Positions 52,076-61,216 are shown, numbered from the stretch's first letter. The stretch is 64,000 bases of DNA from Chitinophagales bacterium (GCA_020628375.1 JAHDFD010000005.1:1-64000); one strand, 5' to 3'. Notes: generated from the letters alone by a model not told the origin. Translations and numbers: made by a program.

Positions 52076-52948
52076 TTGAAAGAAAACAAAGTTAAGTTGT
52101 TTATACTTAGACTTGATCTTTCACCAACTATTCCAAGTGGAAATAAATATTTCAAATTAAAATATAATATAAAACAAGCTTTATCAGAAGGCAAAACGGG
52201 TTTACTCACTTTTGGAGGCGCATATTCAAATCATATTCTTGCGACAGCAAAAGCAACAAATGAATTAGGTTTAAAATCGAAAGCTATTATAAGGGGAGAT
52301 CCGCCCAAAAAATTAAATCCAACTTTACAGGAAGTTACTGATTTAGGTATGCAATTGAAATACATTTCAAGAACTATGTATCGAATGAAGCGTAAGAAAG
52401 GTATTAAAGGATATTCAGAAAAGTTTTTAGAGGCAAATAAAGAATACTTCATTATTCCAGAAGGAGGAACTAACGAATATGCCTTAAAAGGTACTGCCGA
52501 AATTGTTCAGTTAATTAATATAGACTTTGATTATTTATGTTGTTCAGGAGCTACGGGAGGAACAATTGCAGGGTTGAGTACAGCAATTATGGAAACTCAA
52601 CAATTATTAGGTTTTCCCGCATTGAAAGGTGGTTTTGTTGGAAGAAATGTTGAGGAGCTTTTGGAGAAGTATGCTAATTCTTTTGTAAGACCATTTGTTT
52701 TTGATGACTATCATTTCGGAAGATATGGCAAAGTTCCTGATGAACTTAAAGCTTTCATAATTCAATTTTATGAAGAAACCAACATTCCACTCGATCCGAT
52801 CTATACTTCAAAAATGATGTTTGGTATTCTTGATCTTATTAAAAAGAAATATTTCAAAGAAAATTCAACCATCATTGCAATACATACCGGAGGATTACAA
52901 GGTTTGAGAGGTTTCCCTGATTTGCACGAAAAACTTATGAAGTCTTAA
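52076..52948 (+). CDS. PLP-dependent ACC deaminase / D-cysteine desulfhydrase-like protein
   Basis: This fold-type II PLP enzyme has 290 residues from the TTG at 52076. The PLP lysine lies in IPSGNKYFKLKYNI, the substrate-binding GGAYSNHILATAKA and phosphate-binding CSGATGGTIAGL are present, and GGLQG is near the end. D-cysteine desulfhydrase is more likely than ACC deaminase in bacteria without ethylene-related context. The frame stays open and protein-like for about 18 codons upstream (LLQEIELSV), without ATG, GTG or TTG, so the true start may be an ATT near 52019-52022 or an error is present. The 3' end overlaps the convergent gene by 14 bp. Confidence 0.82.
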   Translation: MKENKVKLFILRLDLSPTIPSGNKYFKLKYNIKQALSEGKTGLLTFGGAYSNHILATAKATNELGLKSKAIIRGDPPKKLNPTLQEVTDLGMQLKYISRTMYRMKRKKGIKGYSEKFLEANKEYFIIPEGGTNEYALKGTAEIVQLINIDFDYLCCSGATGGTIAGLSTAIMETQQLLGFPALKGGFVGRNVEELLEKYANSFVRPFVFDDYHFGRYGKVPDELKAFIIQFYEETNIPLDPIYTSKMMFGILDLIKKKYFKENSTIIAIHTGGLQGLRGFPDLHEKLMKS

Positions 52949-53555
52949 GAATAAAGGAAGCATTGGCAAAGCTCCAACCATATCCTGTATAAGCGATCTG
53001 TCTGTTTTCTACTATAACGGCTCCTAAGGTTTTGTGATCACAAATTCCTAGTCTCCAAAGGTTTTGAAACGAAAGTAAAACATCAAATTCTTTTACTTTA
53101 AATAATTCTACAACAGCTTCTAACGTGTAACATTTAGTAGCATAATCGAAATTGCCATATTTTATTCCCTGATATAAAGAGCTAAGTAAATGCGCATCAA
53201 AAGAAGACAGATTGTATAATATTTTGGGAAAACTTGGATGAATATTGCCATACTTCTGTGGTGCTAGTAAACAAACTAACAAGCTGGCATACATATCCGA
53301 TAGAATTACGCTTTCTGTTGAGCTGGCATTTTCGATCAAAGGCATGAATATATCAGGAGGGACTACTTTGGTTTCCATTTCATTATCTTCTACCCATTTT
53401 TGAGCTTTACTCAAAACCAAAACCATATTCTTTAATCGCCATTTGCCTAAATGTTCACTAAGTATAAACTGACCGCTTTCACCTGAAAAACCAACAATAT
53501 GATTCAGGTATTCTTTAGCAGCATTCAGCATTTCTTCGTTGAAATAATTTTGCAT
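52935..53555 (-). CDS. Abi-alpha-like (DUF4393) protein
   Basis: This 206-residue protein matches the Abi-alpha/DUF4393 pattern: WRLKNMVLVLSKAQKWVEDN, VVPPDIFMPLIENASSTESV, a LSDMYASLLVCLLAP segment and HPSFPKILYNLSSFDAHLL, then a C-terminal LWRLGICDH region. The family was defined from lactococcal abortive-infection proteins, but many members are housekeeping-like and have no shown defence role. No other defence gene is adjacent. The end overlaps the PLP-enzyme gene by 14 bp tail to tail. Confidence 0.72.
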   Translation of the reverse strand: MQNYFNEEMLNAAKEYLNHIVGFSGESGQFILSEHLGKWRLKNMVLVLSKAQKWVEDNEMETKVVPPDIFMPLIENASSTESVILSDMYASLLVCLLAPQKYGNIHPSFPKILYNLSSFDAHLLSSLYQGIKYGNFDYATKCYTLEAVVELFKVKEFDVLLSFQNLWRLGICDHKTLGAVIVENRQIAYTGYGWSFANASFILKTS

Positions 53556-53666
53556 TATTTAAGTTTTCTTGGATATATAACTAAGATATTCGGTTAAAAA
53601 TTGTAAAATAAGCCAATACTCATAATCATTTCTGAAATTAGCGTTTTCTAAGCGTAAATTTGAAGC

Positions 53667-54746
53667 TTGAAGCAATTAGACTGGTACATATTAAGGCAAT
53701 ATTTAGGAACTGTTTTATACACAGTTGTTCTCTTCATTATCGTTGCAGTTGTTATCGATCTTTCTGAAAAGGTAGACAATTTCTTAGAACATGAAGCCGA
53801 TTTTAAGGATGTGATCTTTATTTATTATCGCTACTTTATTCCTCATATTGTTTTTTTACTGAGCCCGATATTCATTTTTATTTCAGTTATATTCTTTACT
53901 TCTAAATTGGCAGGAAGAAGCGAAATAATCGCCATACTCAGCAGCGGAGTTAGTTTTTATAGAATTTTATTCGTTCCTTATTTGATAGGTGCAACAATTT
54001 TTGCAGGCATACAATTGTATGCTAATCACTATGTTGTTCCACCAGCAAATGGAAAGCGGATAGCTTTTGAAAATGAGTTTGTAAAGAAAAAATTGAAAAG
54101 TACAGAGTTTGGTATCAGAATGCAATTACAAGAAGGTGTTTTTCTTGGTATGAATTCTTACTCAATAGAGAAAAATAAAGGGAAACGATTAACGCTGGAG
54201 CATTTTGAAAATGAAAAACTGCGAGCGAAATTGCTTGTAGAAGAAGTTACCTGGAATGATGAAAAAGAGATCTGGGCACTCAAAAACTGGAAACTTAGAA
54301 AAATAAATGGGCTTAAAGAAACTGTTAGCGAAGGAGAAAAGCTAGATACAATAATGAATTTTACGCCTGAAGATTTCAATCTGAATGAAATTTTAAAAGA
54401 TGCAATGCCAACACCTGAACTGATTAAAAGAATTGAGCGGGAAGAACTAAAACAGTCTTCAGGTATTAATTTCTATAAGATCGAATTACAAAGAAGATCA
54501 GCGATTCCGGCAGCTACATTTATACTCACGCTAATAGGTTTTTCATTAGCTTCTCGTAAAGTTCGTGGAGGAATGGGCTGGCACTTGTTATTGGGTATTG
54601 CTATAAGTTCGGCTTATGTTTTAATTATGCAATTCTCAACAACCCTTTCAACCAATGCCGGATTCTCTCCGGCATTAGCTGTATGGTCGCCTAATATTTT
54701 ATTTGGTATTCTGGCAATTTATTTAATGATTACTGCGCCGAAGTAG
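53667..54746 (+). CDS. LptF/LptG-family permease
   Basis: This 359-residue inner-membrane protein of the YjgP/YjgQ family is part of the LptBFG transporter that extracts LPS from the inner membrane. Six helices (three at each end) flank a periplasmic beta-jellyroll. LDWYILRQYLGTVLYTVVLF at the start and SRKVRGGMGWHLLLGIAISS near the end are family marks. Start is TTG; no ATG is near the first helix. Whether it is F or G cannot be decided from one copy. Confidence 0.88.
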   Translation: MKQLDWYILRQYLGTVLYTVVLFIIVAVVIDLSEKVDNFLEHEADFKDVIFIYYRYFIPHIVFLLSPIFIFISVIFFTSKLAGRSEIIAILSSGVSFYRILFVPYLIGATIFAGIQLYANHYVVPPANGKRIAFENEFVKKKLKSTEFGIRMQLQEGVFLGMNSYSIEKNKGKRLTLEHFENEKLRAKLLVEEVTWNDEKEIWALKNWKLRKINGLKETVSEGEKLDTIMNFTPEDFNLNEILKDAMPTPELIKRIEREELKQSSGINFYKIELQRRSAIPAATFILTLIGFSLASRKVRGGMGWHLLLGIAISSAYVLIMQFSTTLSTNAGFSPALAVWSPNILFGILAIYLMITAPK

Positions 54747-54836
54747 GAACGTTTTCTGTTGAAAAACCATTATCCTAATTCATTCACGCTGTCAGGGTGA
54801 AATGAATCTATTATTTATTAACTTTCACCATTAGGA

Positions 54837-55532
54837 ATGAGAACAGAAAAATACCTATATCAACAAAGTAAATTACCCAAAGAAGGAAAATATATTATAG
54901 CAAATTATGATGTTGATACAATTACAGTTTATCAGGCTTTCAATGAAAAAATTGCTGAATATGCTGTTGAGCATCAAAAATTTGGAGGAAATAGTTATTC
55001 ATTTGAACGAATGACTTGGATCAAGCCAAATTTTATGTGGATGATGTACAGGTCGGGGTGGGCTAAAAAAGAGAATCAGGAAAAAATATTGGCAATTAAA
55101 ATTAAGAGAAAAGGATTTGAGCAGTTATTAGAAAAAGCTGTGATATCAAGTTTCAAATCAGAGCTATATGAAAGCCGGGAAAAGTGGAAGTTAGCATTGA
55201 ATAATTCTGAAGTTAGATTACAATGGGACCCTGACCATAATCCGATTGGTGAGAAGTTAAATAGAAAAGCTATTCAGATCGGTATCAAAGGAAATGCGCT
55301 TAAAGAATTTAATGAAAATTGGATCGTTCAAATTGAGGATATTACTGAATTTGTGAACAAGCAATACCCAAATGTTCGCCAAGGTTTCAATAATTTGATA
55401 GTGCCTTTTGAAAGAGTTTTAACCTTTAACCACAATATTAAGCTGATAGATCGAATTGGTTTAGATTGGCAACCTTGGAATATTTATCTTGAATTCGTTG
55501 TAGATAATGAAGATAAATTAAAGGAGTTATAA
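54837..55532 (+). CDS. DUF4291 family protein
   Basis: This 231-residue cytosolic protein has the family blocks IANYDVDTITVYQAFNEKIA, RMTWIKPNFMWMMYRSGWA, LAIKIKRKGFEQLL, VRLQWDPDHNPIGEKLNRKA and IQIGIKGNAL. Biochemical role is unknown. The TAA stop is followed by 99 more protein-like codons in the same frame ending at 55832, so this gene and the next open frame may be one protein interrupted by a stop. Confidence 0.82.
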   Translation: MRTEKYLYQQSKLPKEGKYIIANYDVDTITVYQAFNEKIAEYAVEHQKFGGNSYSFERMTWIKPNFMWMMYRSGWAKKENQEKILAIKIKRKGFEQLLEKAVISSFKSELYESREKWKLALNNSEVRLQWDPDHNPIGEKLNRKAIQIGIKGNALKEFNENWIVQIEDITEFVNKQYPNVRQGFNNLIVPFERVLTFNHNIKLIDRIGLDWQPWNIYLEFVVDNEDKLKEL

Positions 55533-55832
55533 CAAATTTTCAATGAACTGAAATCCGATAAAGCGAATGGTAATATTGATTATAAAGATCCTAAATGGAA
55601 AGCATATTTCTCCAGTAAACATTGGTTGAAAACCGAAACAGACCTAAGCTATTACAAATGGTTGATAGACACTTATTCTTCCGGTGAATATGAATTTTTA
55701 TCTTGTGAACGTATAAGTGAAAGTTCCGCTAAATTAATTTGTAAAACCTGGAGCGCTCCTTACGGAGGAATTGATGCCTTGAAAGAATTAATATTGAACT
55801 TTGATTTTGAAATAGTTGGTTTATGGGATTAA
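55533..55832 (+). pseudogene. In-frame continuation after the DUF4291 stop (possible broken or start-less gene)
   Basis: In the same frame as DUF4291 and directly after its TAA, codons read IFNELKSDKANGNIDYKDPK, then WKAYFSSKHWLKTETDLSYY and finally EIVGLWD before a TAA. There is no ATG, GTG or TTG before the TTG at 55626, yet the upstream codons look coding. It may be a C-terminal domain cut off by a nonsense mutation, a stop-codon readthrough extension, or a gene with an unusual start. A 68-residue protein from 55626 is the minimal version. Confidence 0.45.
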
Positions 55833-55843
55833 GCTTTTCAAAT

Positions 55844-55880
55844 GAAGTATGGAGACGTTGCAATGCAACATCTCTACTTC
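55844..55880. repeat. REP-like palindrome, possible bidirectional terminator
   Basis: GAAGTATGGAGACGTTGCA (55844-55862) pairs with ATGCAACATCTCTACTTC (55863-55880) with few mismatches. The core GAGACGTTGCAATGCAAC belongs to a type of palindrome that is dispersed in many Bacteroidota and cyanobacterial genomes. It lies between convergent genes. Confidence 0.65.
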
Positions 55881-55899
55881 AAATTAGAAATAAATCCTC

Positions 55900-56931
55900 T
55901 TAGCCTCTCGTACTTCCCTGATAAAAGAATTCTGTTTTTGGTTTGAATTCAAAATCAGCATAGCGTTCAGCAATCAAATCGAGTGTATCGAAAATTTCGT
56001 CGGGCTCATAAGTTGTTACCAGAATTGCGCGGTAAGGCTTTATGTGTGGTAAACCTTTAAAATAGTTCGTATAATGACGGCGCATTTCATGAATACCAAC
56101 AACTGGTCCCTTCCATTCTAATGATTTGGTCAGGTGTTGCTTTGCCACCGCAACACGTTCATGAACATTTGGTGGAGCCAATACTTCGCCCGTTTTCATG
56201 TAATGTTTGATCTCTCTGAAAATCCAGGGATAGCCAATAGCCGCCCGCCCGATCATAATACCATCTACGCCATAACGATTAAGCATTTCAACGGCTTTAG
56301 GTCCACTGTCAACATCGCCATTTCCAAAAACCGGAATGTGCATTCTTGGATTATTTTTGATCTCTCCGATCAAAGTCCAGTCGGCCTCACCCTTATACAT
56401 TTGCTTGCGTGTTCTTCCATGTATCGAAATTGCCTGTATGCCTACATCCTGTAAACGCTCAGCGGCATCTACAATATATTTGGTGTTGTCATCCCAGCCA
56501 AGTCGGGTTTTAACGGTAACAGGTAGGCTTGTCGAATCAACGATCAATTTGGTCAGTTTTACCATTCGGTCAATGTCCTGAAGAATACCTGCTCCAGCCA
56601 TTTTACAAACTACCTTTTTCACTGGGCAACCATAATTGATATCCAATACTTCCGGTTTTGCAGCTTCAACTATTTCACAAGAACGGCGCATAGAATCTTC
56701 ATTGGCTCCGAATATCTGAATACCAATTGGGCGCTCTTCATCGTAAATGTCGAGTTTTTTTACACTCTTTTTAGCATCTCGGATCAAGCCTTCAACCGAA
56801 ATAAATTCAGTGTACATCATATCCGCTCCTTCTTGCTTACACAATGCTCTGAAAGGAGGATCACTCACATCTTCCATTGGTGCTAATAACAAAGGACATT
56901 CCCCTAATTCTAAATTGCCTATTTTGACCAT
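55900..56931 (-). CDS. dusB: tRNA-dihydrouridine synthase
   Basis: Dus enzymes reduce uridines in the tRNA D-loop using FMN. The 343-residue protein has the TIM-barrel start LLLAPMEDVSDPPFRALCKQ, the VLDINYGCPVKKVVCKMAGA motif with catalytic Cys109, VTVKTRLGWDD, ISIHGRTRKQMYKG and VFGNGDVDS / GIMIGRAAIGYPWIF. Length and motif details fit the DusB branch. A minus-strand TAAATTTG box (56943-56936) lies 4 bp before the ATG, implying a leaderless mRNA. Confidence 0.92.
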   Translation of the reverse strand: MVKIGNLELGECPLLLAPMEDVSDPPFRALCKQEGADMMYTEFISVEGLIRDAKKSVKKLDIYDEERPIGIQIFGANEDSMRRSCEIVEAAKPEVLDINYGCPVKKVVCKMAGAGILQDIDRMVKLTKLIVDSTSLPVTVKTRLGWDDNTKYIVDAAERLQDVGIQAISIHGRTRKQMYKGEADWTLIGEIKNNPRMHIPVFGNGDVDSGPKAVEMLNRYGVDGIMIGRAAIGYPWIFREIKHYMKTGEVLAPPNVHERVAVAKQHLTKSLEWKGPVVGIHEMRRHYTNYFKGLPHIKPYRAILVTTYEPDEIFDTLDLIAERYADFEFKPKTEFFYQGSTRG

Positions 56932-56986
56932 GGTGCAAATTTAGCTTGTAGTATTGATTTTTGAAGACTTTGAAGGGGCGACTTTA

Positions 56987-59569
56987 TCAATACTCCAACC
57001 TTATCAATATTTGTGGCGTTCTTCCTAGTAATAATTTCTCTACATTTCTTATACGTGGAGGTTCGGGTTCATTTCTGTTTTGAAGGAAGTATTCTTTTGA
57101 AAATATGTTTTCCCTGTTCAATAAATTTATCAGTGAAAAAGAGAAAGTCGCTTTTATTCTTTTAAACGAAGGCGTATAACTTGCGCCCATATCAAGGCGT
57201 GCATAATTATTCAGCCGCCTTTTGTTAATTTCTTCATAAACCAAATAATGATGGAGTACATTACCCTCATCTTCTATGAATACCTCTTCCGAATCAACCC
57301 GATCAGGTATGGAGTAGGGTAAGCCCGTTCTGAATTGATAATTGAAGGTTAAAGCAAATTGTTTATATCGAAAAGTATTGATAAAACTAAGTTTGTGTCG
57401 CTGGTCATTTGTAGAAGGGAATAGTTGATTACTTATTTCCGAAAAATTGAAATCTACTTTACTCAATGAGTAATTTACCCACGTTTCGTAGTATTTGAAT
57501 TGCTTTTTCAAAAGTAGATCCAAACCATAGGCATTCGACTCACCAGATGAAATCTCAAGGTCAAGAGCTGAATTAAAAGAGGTGGAAATAGTATTTAAAC
57601 CTAGCGTTTTGTTACGATAAATTTCAGCATTTAATAACCAAGCTTTTTTTCTATAGATCAATCCCGCTGAAATTTTGTTTGCCTGAATATAGGCTTTGTC
57701 AAATTCACTGCTCGAAAGTATCCATACAGGTGTATCTAGGTCAAGATCATTTTCTCCAAAGCTATTAAGCTGGCTGATATATTGATAGAAAATACCACCT
57801 GAAGCGCTTACTTTAAGGTTTTTATTGAACGCATACTGAAGATTCAGTCTTGGTGAAAGCGTGAAGTTATTGGCTTCATTATAATAAGCCCCTTTTAATC
57901 CTAAGTTTAGTTTAAAATTAGATAAGTCGTAATCAAGCGATGTATTGATATTGTGAAAATGTCCGACATTAGTATTATAATTTGCATCATCAAAATTTAC
58001 ATCTTCTTCTTCGTAACTGAAGTTGGCTACCTTTCTGTTAAAATCATATCCAAAGTTTGCTGAGAAAGCTTTTTCGCTATCATAACTCAGATTTATCTTG
58101 TAGTATTTATCTTCAATGTCATTGAATACTGTGCGAGTGTGTTCTATATCGTCTCCTCTTTTGAAATCATAAAAGTCATATAAATAGGTATGTTCATAAG
58201 AAGAAAGAATATAAGCAGCATCGATATTCCAGTTTTTGTTCAGTTTGTATTGTAAAGAAGTATTCAATGCAAGAGAACTCGAATAAACATCATCTACCGA
58301 TTCAAGTTCAAATTCTTCTGCGTCTATTCCATATCGAAAGTTGTTCGCACTCGTAAAAAAACTTGTTTTAAAACTTAATTTAGGAGTTGCCTTAAAAAGT
58401 AATTTTGTGTTTACATCACAAAAGTTGTTGTTTTGACTTGTTTCTACTTCTTTATCATTCAAGTCATTCTCATCGTATATTTTGGAATTCTGAAAAACCT
58501 TTTTTGTAAATTGATCGATAGTTGGCGAGTTAAAAATAGCATTAAGGCTTGTTCTGTATGCGCCGGTTATAGCTACTTTTTTTAATATCGGTACACTTAA
58601 AACCGCGTGAGCTTCGGTGAGCGTTGAGCCAATACTCGCATTCACTTTTTGAGGAATGGAATTACTTAATGACATATCTATTATTCCGCCAGTACGGTTG
58701 TCATATTTTGGAGAAAAAACACCTTTGTAAACATTCACTTTATCAATTACAAATGGATTAACCGAACTTATCATTCCAAAGTAATGTCCTGAGTCGTAAA
58801 GAGGAACATCTTCCCAAACTATAAGATTTTGATCGCTTGCACTTCCTCTGATCTGTAGGTTTGTTGCACTTTCATCAAGACTCGATATACCAGGTAAATA
58901 TTGTAATGTCTTTAGTATATCTTGTTCTAAAGCTGTATTTTTCTTTGCTAAGTCATTATAATCAAAGCTTACTGCGTTATACGACTTTCCTTCTTCTATA
59001 CCTTGCAATACATAGTCAGTAACAACAATTTCATCGCTAAGCATTTGCTTGTCTATATCCAATTCAAAAGTAGTACAGCCAATTTTATCCAATTCCTGTA
59101 TCATCAGTTCTTTCGATTCAAAACCAATATAGCTAACTGTTAATTTTTGGTTTTTGTATGCCTTCAATTTGAGCTCAAAGTTGCCATCATTATCGGTCTG
59201 TGTGCCATAACGGAAATTATCTAAGTAAATATTCGCTAAGGGTAAAGATTCTTTGTTGCTTAAATCGGTAACATTTCCACAAATAGTATATTCTTTTAAT
59301 TCAGGTTTGTAAACGGTAACACTATTGCCTCCGAGTTCGTACTCAAAAGGTGTATTGTAAAACAAATCTTTTAGTAGATCAGATAAATTTTTATTTTGGA
59401 GATTACCGCTAAAAGTATATTTCTTTAATAACTGTGGTTCATAATTAAATATCAAATCAGTTTCTTGTTCAAGTTCACTTATGATATTTGTAATCGGTGT
59501 TTGCCTGAAGCTTTTGGTGGTAGATTGAGCATTTGCAGTTGAGTAATTGAGAAGGGAAAACAATAACAA
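56987..59569 (-). CDS. FecA-like TonB-dependent outer-membrane receptor with STN and carboxypeptidase-regulatory domains
   Basis: This transporter of at least 860 residues takes up a ligand across the outer membrane using TonB energy. Order: signal peptide, STN signalling domain (about 20-90, FRQTPITNIISELEQETDLI), carboxypeptidase-regulatory-like domain (about 95-165, ICGNVTDLSNKESLPLANIY), plug (LPGISSLDESATNLQIRGSA) and beta-barrel. The STN domain signals to FecR. No SusD partner, so glycan uptake through a SusCD pair is unlikely; iron-siderophore uptake is a guess. The TTG start at 59569 cuts the signal peptide; the open frame extends to a better one (KYYLKFKPESNFGLFILL) with a possible ATT start at 59626. 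Confidence 0.85.
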   Translation of the reverse strand: MLLFSLLNYSTANAQSTTKSFRQTPITNIISELEQETDLIFNYEPQLLKKYTFSGNLQNKNLSDLLKDLFYNTPFEYELGGNSVTVYKPELKEYTICGNVTDLSNKESLPLANIYLDNFRYGTQTDNDGNFELKLKAYKNQKLTVSYIGFESKELMIQELDKIGCTTFELDIDKQMLSDEIVVTDYVLQGIEEGKSYNAVSFDYNDLAKKNTALEQDILKTLQYLPGISSLDESATNLQIRGSASDQNLIVWEDVPLYDSGHYFGMISSVNPFVIDKVNVYKGVFSPKYDNRTGGIIDMSLSNSIPQKVNASIGSTLTEAHAVLSVPILKKVAITGAYRTSLNAIFNSPTIDQFTKKVFQNSKIYDENDLNDKEVETSQNNNFCDVNTKLLFKATPKLSFKTSFFTSANNFRYGIDAEEFELESVDDVYSSSLALNTSLQYKLNKNWNIDAAYILSSYEHTYLYDFYDFKRGDDIEHTRTVFNDIEDKYYKINLSYDSEKAFSANFGYDFNRKVANFSYEEEDVNFDDANYNTNVGHFHNINTSLDYDLSNFKLNLGLKGAYYNEANNFTLSPRLNLQYAFNKNLKVSASGGIFYQYISQLNSFGENDLDLDTPVWILSSSEFDKAYIQANKISAGLIYRKKAWLLNAEIYRNKTLGLNTISTSFNSALDLEISSGESNAYGLDLLLKKQFKYYETWVNYSLSKVDFNFSEISNQLFPSTNDQRHKLSFINTFRYKQFALTFNYQFRTGLPYSIPDRVDSEEVFIEDEGNVLHHYLVYEEINKRRLNNYARLDMGASYTPSFKRIKATFSFSLINLLNRENIFSKEYFLQNRNEPEPPRIRNVEKLLLGRTPQILIRLEY

Positions 59570-59645
59570 AATAAAAAGTCCGAAATTACTTTCGGGTTTG
59601 AATTTTAAATAATATTTATCTACAATATTTATTGTTATACCTATT

Positions 59646-60560
59646 TTACTGATCTACAAAAATAGTTTTTTTGTCTTTTGAAATATTGAAATTTAACGCG
59701 AGTGGTTTGCAAATATTATTGAGTGCTGCTGTTAAGTCATTGTGAGGGAAACTTCCTGAGAAGAATTTATTGGCAGCAGTGCCTTCAACTTTAATATTAT
59801 ACTGTCGTTCTAATTCGTTAAAAACAGTAACAACGCTTTCATTATAAAATCTTGAAGAACCATTTTGCCATAAAGGTCTTTCATGTTTGAAATTGGTTTT
59901 CTTCAATTTATTCTTTTCTATTAACACTGTTTCCTGTGCATTAAGAATTTGCTTTTCATTTTCATATTGAACCTCTACTTTTCCTTCATAACATTCAACA
60001 TGTAATTGCTTATCCCACGAGCGGACATTAAATGAGGTACCTAAAACTTTAACAATACCATTTGATGTTTTTATTGTAAATGGGCTACCTTTTTTTACTT
60101 TGAAAAAAGCTTCACCGTTTAAGCTGACAAACCTTTCTTTTTGCCAGTTTTTTTCATGGTATTCTATCGAAGAACCATCATTTAATATGGTTTCAAAATC
60201 TTTGTATAGATGGGTTTTAGTTTGCTTATTATCTGCAACAATAAGCGTTGAGGTATTATTGAATATGGTGAAATAAATAGTGAAAAACAAAAGTAAGCAA
60301 GCAGCAACCGAAAGCCACAATCTTAAATCCAGATTACGAACTTTTGTTTCGGGCTGACTATGAACTTTATTTGTTTTTTGCATTAATGCTTCATAAGATA
60401 ATTCAGCATCAAAATCGGGCATTATCAGATCATTGGCATAACCAGCAATCTTCTCTAACTGTTCAAGTTCACCACTTTTTTTAAGAACAGCAAGTTCTTC
60501 TTCACTTATTTCTTCTGATAACCAACGTGCGTATAAAGTATCCTTATTCTCGATAGGCAT
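59646..60560 (-). CDS. FecR-family anti-sigma factor
   Basis: This 304-residue single-pass inner-membrane regulator has an N-terminal cytoplasmic DUF4880-like part (residues 1-80), one helix (LWLSVAACLLLFFTIYF) and a periplasmic FecR domain (about 115-210, HLYKDFETILNDGSSIEYHE; FTIKTSNGIVKVLGTSFNVR) plus the C-terminal DUF4974-like domain that contacts the receptor STN domain. It relays receptor occupancy to the sigma factor. It is 57 bp after the sigma gene and 76 bp before the receptor gene; the three form an operon. Confidence 0.92.
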   Translation of the reverse strand: MPIENKDTLYARWLSEEISEEELAVLKKSGELEQLEKIAGYANDLIMPDFDAELSYEALMQKTNKVHSQPETKVRNLDLRLWLSVAACLLLFFTIYFTIFNNTSTLIVADNKQTKTHLYKDFETILNDGSSIEYHEKNWQKERFVSLNGEAFFKVKKGSPFTIKTSNGIVKVLGTSFNVRSWDKQLHVECYEGKVEVQYENEKQILNAQETVLIEKNKLKKTNFKHERPLWQNGSSRFYNESVVTVFNELERQYNIKVEGTAANKFFSGSFPHNDLTAALNNICKPLALNFNISKDKKTIFVDQ

Positions 60561-60617
60561 TTTCTTTTATTTTGATACAATTATTCAATATATAGAACAA
60601 TTCAGCTTTAAATTACC

Positions 60618-61124
60618 CTACAATTTATCTGAAATTTCTTTTAGTGTTTTCAGCGCATTGTGCATTCTTTTTTCGACAGCCTTTACACTTATATCTAATT
60701 TTTCTGCTATCTCTCTGTATTTTAACTTATCAATTCTATTCATTAAAAAGACCACTCTTTGCTTTTCAGGTAAGGCACTGATTGCCTGAAGTAGCTTTTG
60801 TCTGAATTCTTTTTCTTCTAAAACAAATTCAGGTGATTCATGAGTTTTACTAGACATTACATTTTGATGCCGATATTTTAGTGCTACTTTGCTGTGTTTT
60901 ACCTGATTCAGAAAAGTGTTGTTAGCAATGGTAAATAAATATGATTTCGCTTTTTCATAAACCACTTTTTCACAATTTTCCCATAGTTTGGTAAAGGCGT
61001 CCTGACTTATATCTTCGGCTTGTTTTAAATCACCACATTTGTAATAAATAAAGTTTCTCAACCCTTCAGCATGCTGCATGAAAATGGTTCTGAAATTATT
61101 TTCTTCACAAACAGATTTTGCCAT
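60618..61124 (-). CDS. ECF RNA polymerase sigma factor (FecI-like)
   Basis: This 168-residue sigma-70 family protein has region 2 (YYKCGDLKQAEDISQDAFTK; AKSYLFTIANNTFLNQVKHS) and region 4 (ALPEKQRVVFLMNRIDKLKY; REIAEKLDISVKAVEKRMHN). It is the Bacteroidota FecI-like type, released by the FecR protein encoded next. It likely transcribes its own operon, although no target promoter could be identified in the 138 bp upstream. Confidence 0.93.
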   Translation of the reverse strand: MAKSVCEENNFRTIFMQHAEGLRNFIYYKCGDLKQAEDISQDAFTKLWENCEKVVYEKAKSYLFTIANNTFLNQVKHSKVALKYRHQNVMSSKTHESPEFVLEEKEFRQKLLQAISALPEKQRVVFLMNRIDKLKYREIAEKLDISVKAVEKRMHNALKTLKEISDKL

Positions 61125-61208
61125 AGTTTTTTATGAATTTACTGTAAAAGTAAAGGGAATATAGTTTTAATATCTTATTTCCAACTTTAATAAGATTTTA
61201 TAATGTGG

Positions 61209-61216
61209 TAGTTTTG
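61209..61216 (+). promoter_or_regulatory. -7 promoter box upstream of the PH-like gene
   Basis: TAGTTTTG fits TAnnTTTG, 46 bp before the ATG at 61263. No -33 box is evident. Confidence 0.35.

Noticed and set aside
53655..53662. TAAATTTG box before the LptF/LptG gene
   Set aside because: A start 6-7 bp downstream would fall after the only usable TTG start codon, so a chance match is more likely.
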